Assembly: GCA_047495785.1 (NCBI GenBank) | Contig: JBLDXI010000031.1 | Span: forward strand, 1,054,001 to 1,118,000 | DNA length: 64,000 bases | Direction of reading: 5' to 3' | Source of the DNA: Lepidodermella squamata | Lineage: Eukaryota; Gastrotricha | Shown here: one piece after another, positions 63,732 to 64,000 of the stretch | Position numbering within the stretch: the stretch's first letter is position 1 | Layout: each line of letters opens with the position of its first letter | The notes under the pieces: generated by a model | Seen by the model: the letters and a program-made list of their open reading frames with translations, nothing else | Databases searched by the model: none | Told to the model about the DNA's origin: nothing | Made by a program: the position numbers and the translations under genes

Positions 63732-64000
63732 ATGCAAAAGACTAAAGTTAAACGCAAACGACTTCTCCTTAACCTTGCTTTCATTATCAAGGCGAAGACA
63801 CGGCAACATCGTGCTCAACTAATAGCAATTGCCTCTTCGGCGATCATCAACTGCCTTGTTCACTGTGCCAGACACTTGGTTTACCGTAGCAAGACTCTAA
63901 ACGTACCTTCACGTCGCATTCTCGAGAAATTGAAGTCAAGTGGAACGAATACGGTTGAATTTAATCGCCGCGTGTTCCTCGAATACTTGCGAGAAATACC
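63732..64000 (+). CDS. Small basic Polinton protein, cut by the window end
   Basis: An ATG-led ORF open to the last base (at least 89 codons). It is rich in Lys/Arg (KTKVKRKRLLLNLAFIIKAK) with a helical block (IASSAIINCLVHCARHLVYR, then SRRILEKLKSS). This resembles a short basic protein widely present in animal Polintons, located among the capsid genes, whose role is unknown. The 3' end is outside the window. Confidence 0.55.
   Translation, partial: MQKTKVKRKRLLLNLAFIIKAKTRQHRAQLIAIASSAIINCLVHCARHLVYRSKTLNVPSRRILEKLKSSGTNTVEFNRRVFLEYLREI

Larger units (their letters stand above)
57570..64000 (+). mobile_element. Polinton/Maverick DNA transposon (endogenous virus-like), left part
   Basis: From about 57570 to the window end, eight plus-strand genes typical of Polintons occur in tight order: integrase, small membrane protein, penton-like protein, basic core protein, major capsid protein, adenain-like protease, A32-type ATPase and a small basic protein. 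The left terminus probably begins AGGATAGGGG at about 57571, since the minus-strand reading frame of the interrupted gene ends there and the integrase starts about 95 bases in. Protein-primed DNA polymerase B and the right inverted repeat are not in the window. Apart from a tandem duplication after the ATPase, frames look intact, suggesting a young copy. Confidence 0.9.

Noticed and set aside
57570-64000. Search for Polinton DNA polymerase B within the window
   Set aside because: No polymerase motifs were found on either strand. The minus-strand gene at 52630-57569 is outside the element and is not a polymerase.
1-64000. CRISPR arrays, rRNA, snRNA, spliced-leader RNA and riboswitches
   Set aside because: Nothing with regular spaced repeats or recognisable conserved RNA cores was found, apart from the Penelope hammerhead-like motif.

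Overview
The window comes from an animal nuclear genome, probably a small-genome invertebrate. The evidence is spliced genes with canonical introns (many only 47-60 nt), metazoan ciliary, piRNA and synaptic-vesicle gene families, AATAAA signals after stop codons, and many transposable elements. A (TTAGGG)n tract at 8991-9050 argues weakly against nematodes and arthropods. I cannot name the species; flatworm-like or tunicate-like lineages would fit. No prokaryotic operon, CRISPR array, rRNA or convincing tRNA was seen.

Layout. 1-5300: an SLC5-type sodium/solute transporter on the minus strand with an unusual secreted N-terminal ectodomain. It has lost its 3' end and is fused to a decayed tandem copy of itself, which is interrupted by a 674-bp inverted-repeat element. 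6070-8362: two minus-strand cilium-type genes (CFAP119-like, using two GC-AG introns, and C6orf163-like). 8940-9118: an inverted-repeat element carrying TTAGGG repeats. 11220-12736: cytochrome b5/front-end desaturase. 13340-13880: Penelope-like element remnant. 14953-16480: cytochrome P450. 18030-20278: SVOP-like transporter. 21863-22305: small THAP protein. 23021-24374: BCS1-type AAA ATPase. 25289-26524: FAM98. 26924-28285: TFIIE-beta. 29666-30127: INAF-motif protein. 30564-37988: a 16-exon LOXHD1-like protein with about 12 PLAT-like domains. 38573-40213: a disordered repeat protein. 40364-44977: two foldback-type elements, the second a near-perfect 2.4-kb hairpin. 45890-46785: linker histone H1 with an intron. 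48345-50072: TMEM272-like membrane protein. 51121-51674: a three-exon GTSF1-type CHHC zinc-finger gene.

52630-64000: a large minus-strand multi-exon gene (USP-like Cys/His protease boxes plus a C2H2 finger) is cut at its 5' side near 57570 by the left end of a Polinton/Maverick. The visible Polinton part encodes, all on the plus strand, a chromodomain integrase, a small membrane protein, a penton-like capsid protein, a basic GSG-rich core protein, the major capsid protein, an adenain-type protease, an A32-type packaging ATPase and a small basic protein. DNA polymerase B and the right end lie outside the window.

The most interesting signals are: a recurring TATAARAGG-like core promoter 33-57 nt before six Polinton start codons; host-sized introns inside the Polinton capsid and ATPase genes; the long hairpin; the TTAGGG-bearing inverted-repeat element; and the transporter duplication/insertion history.
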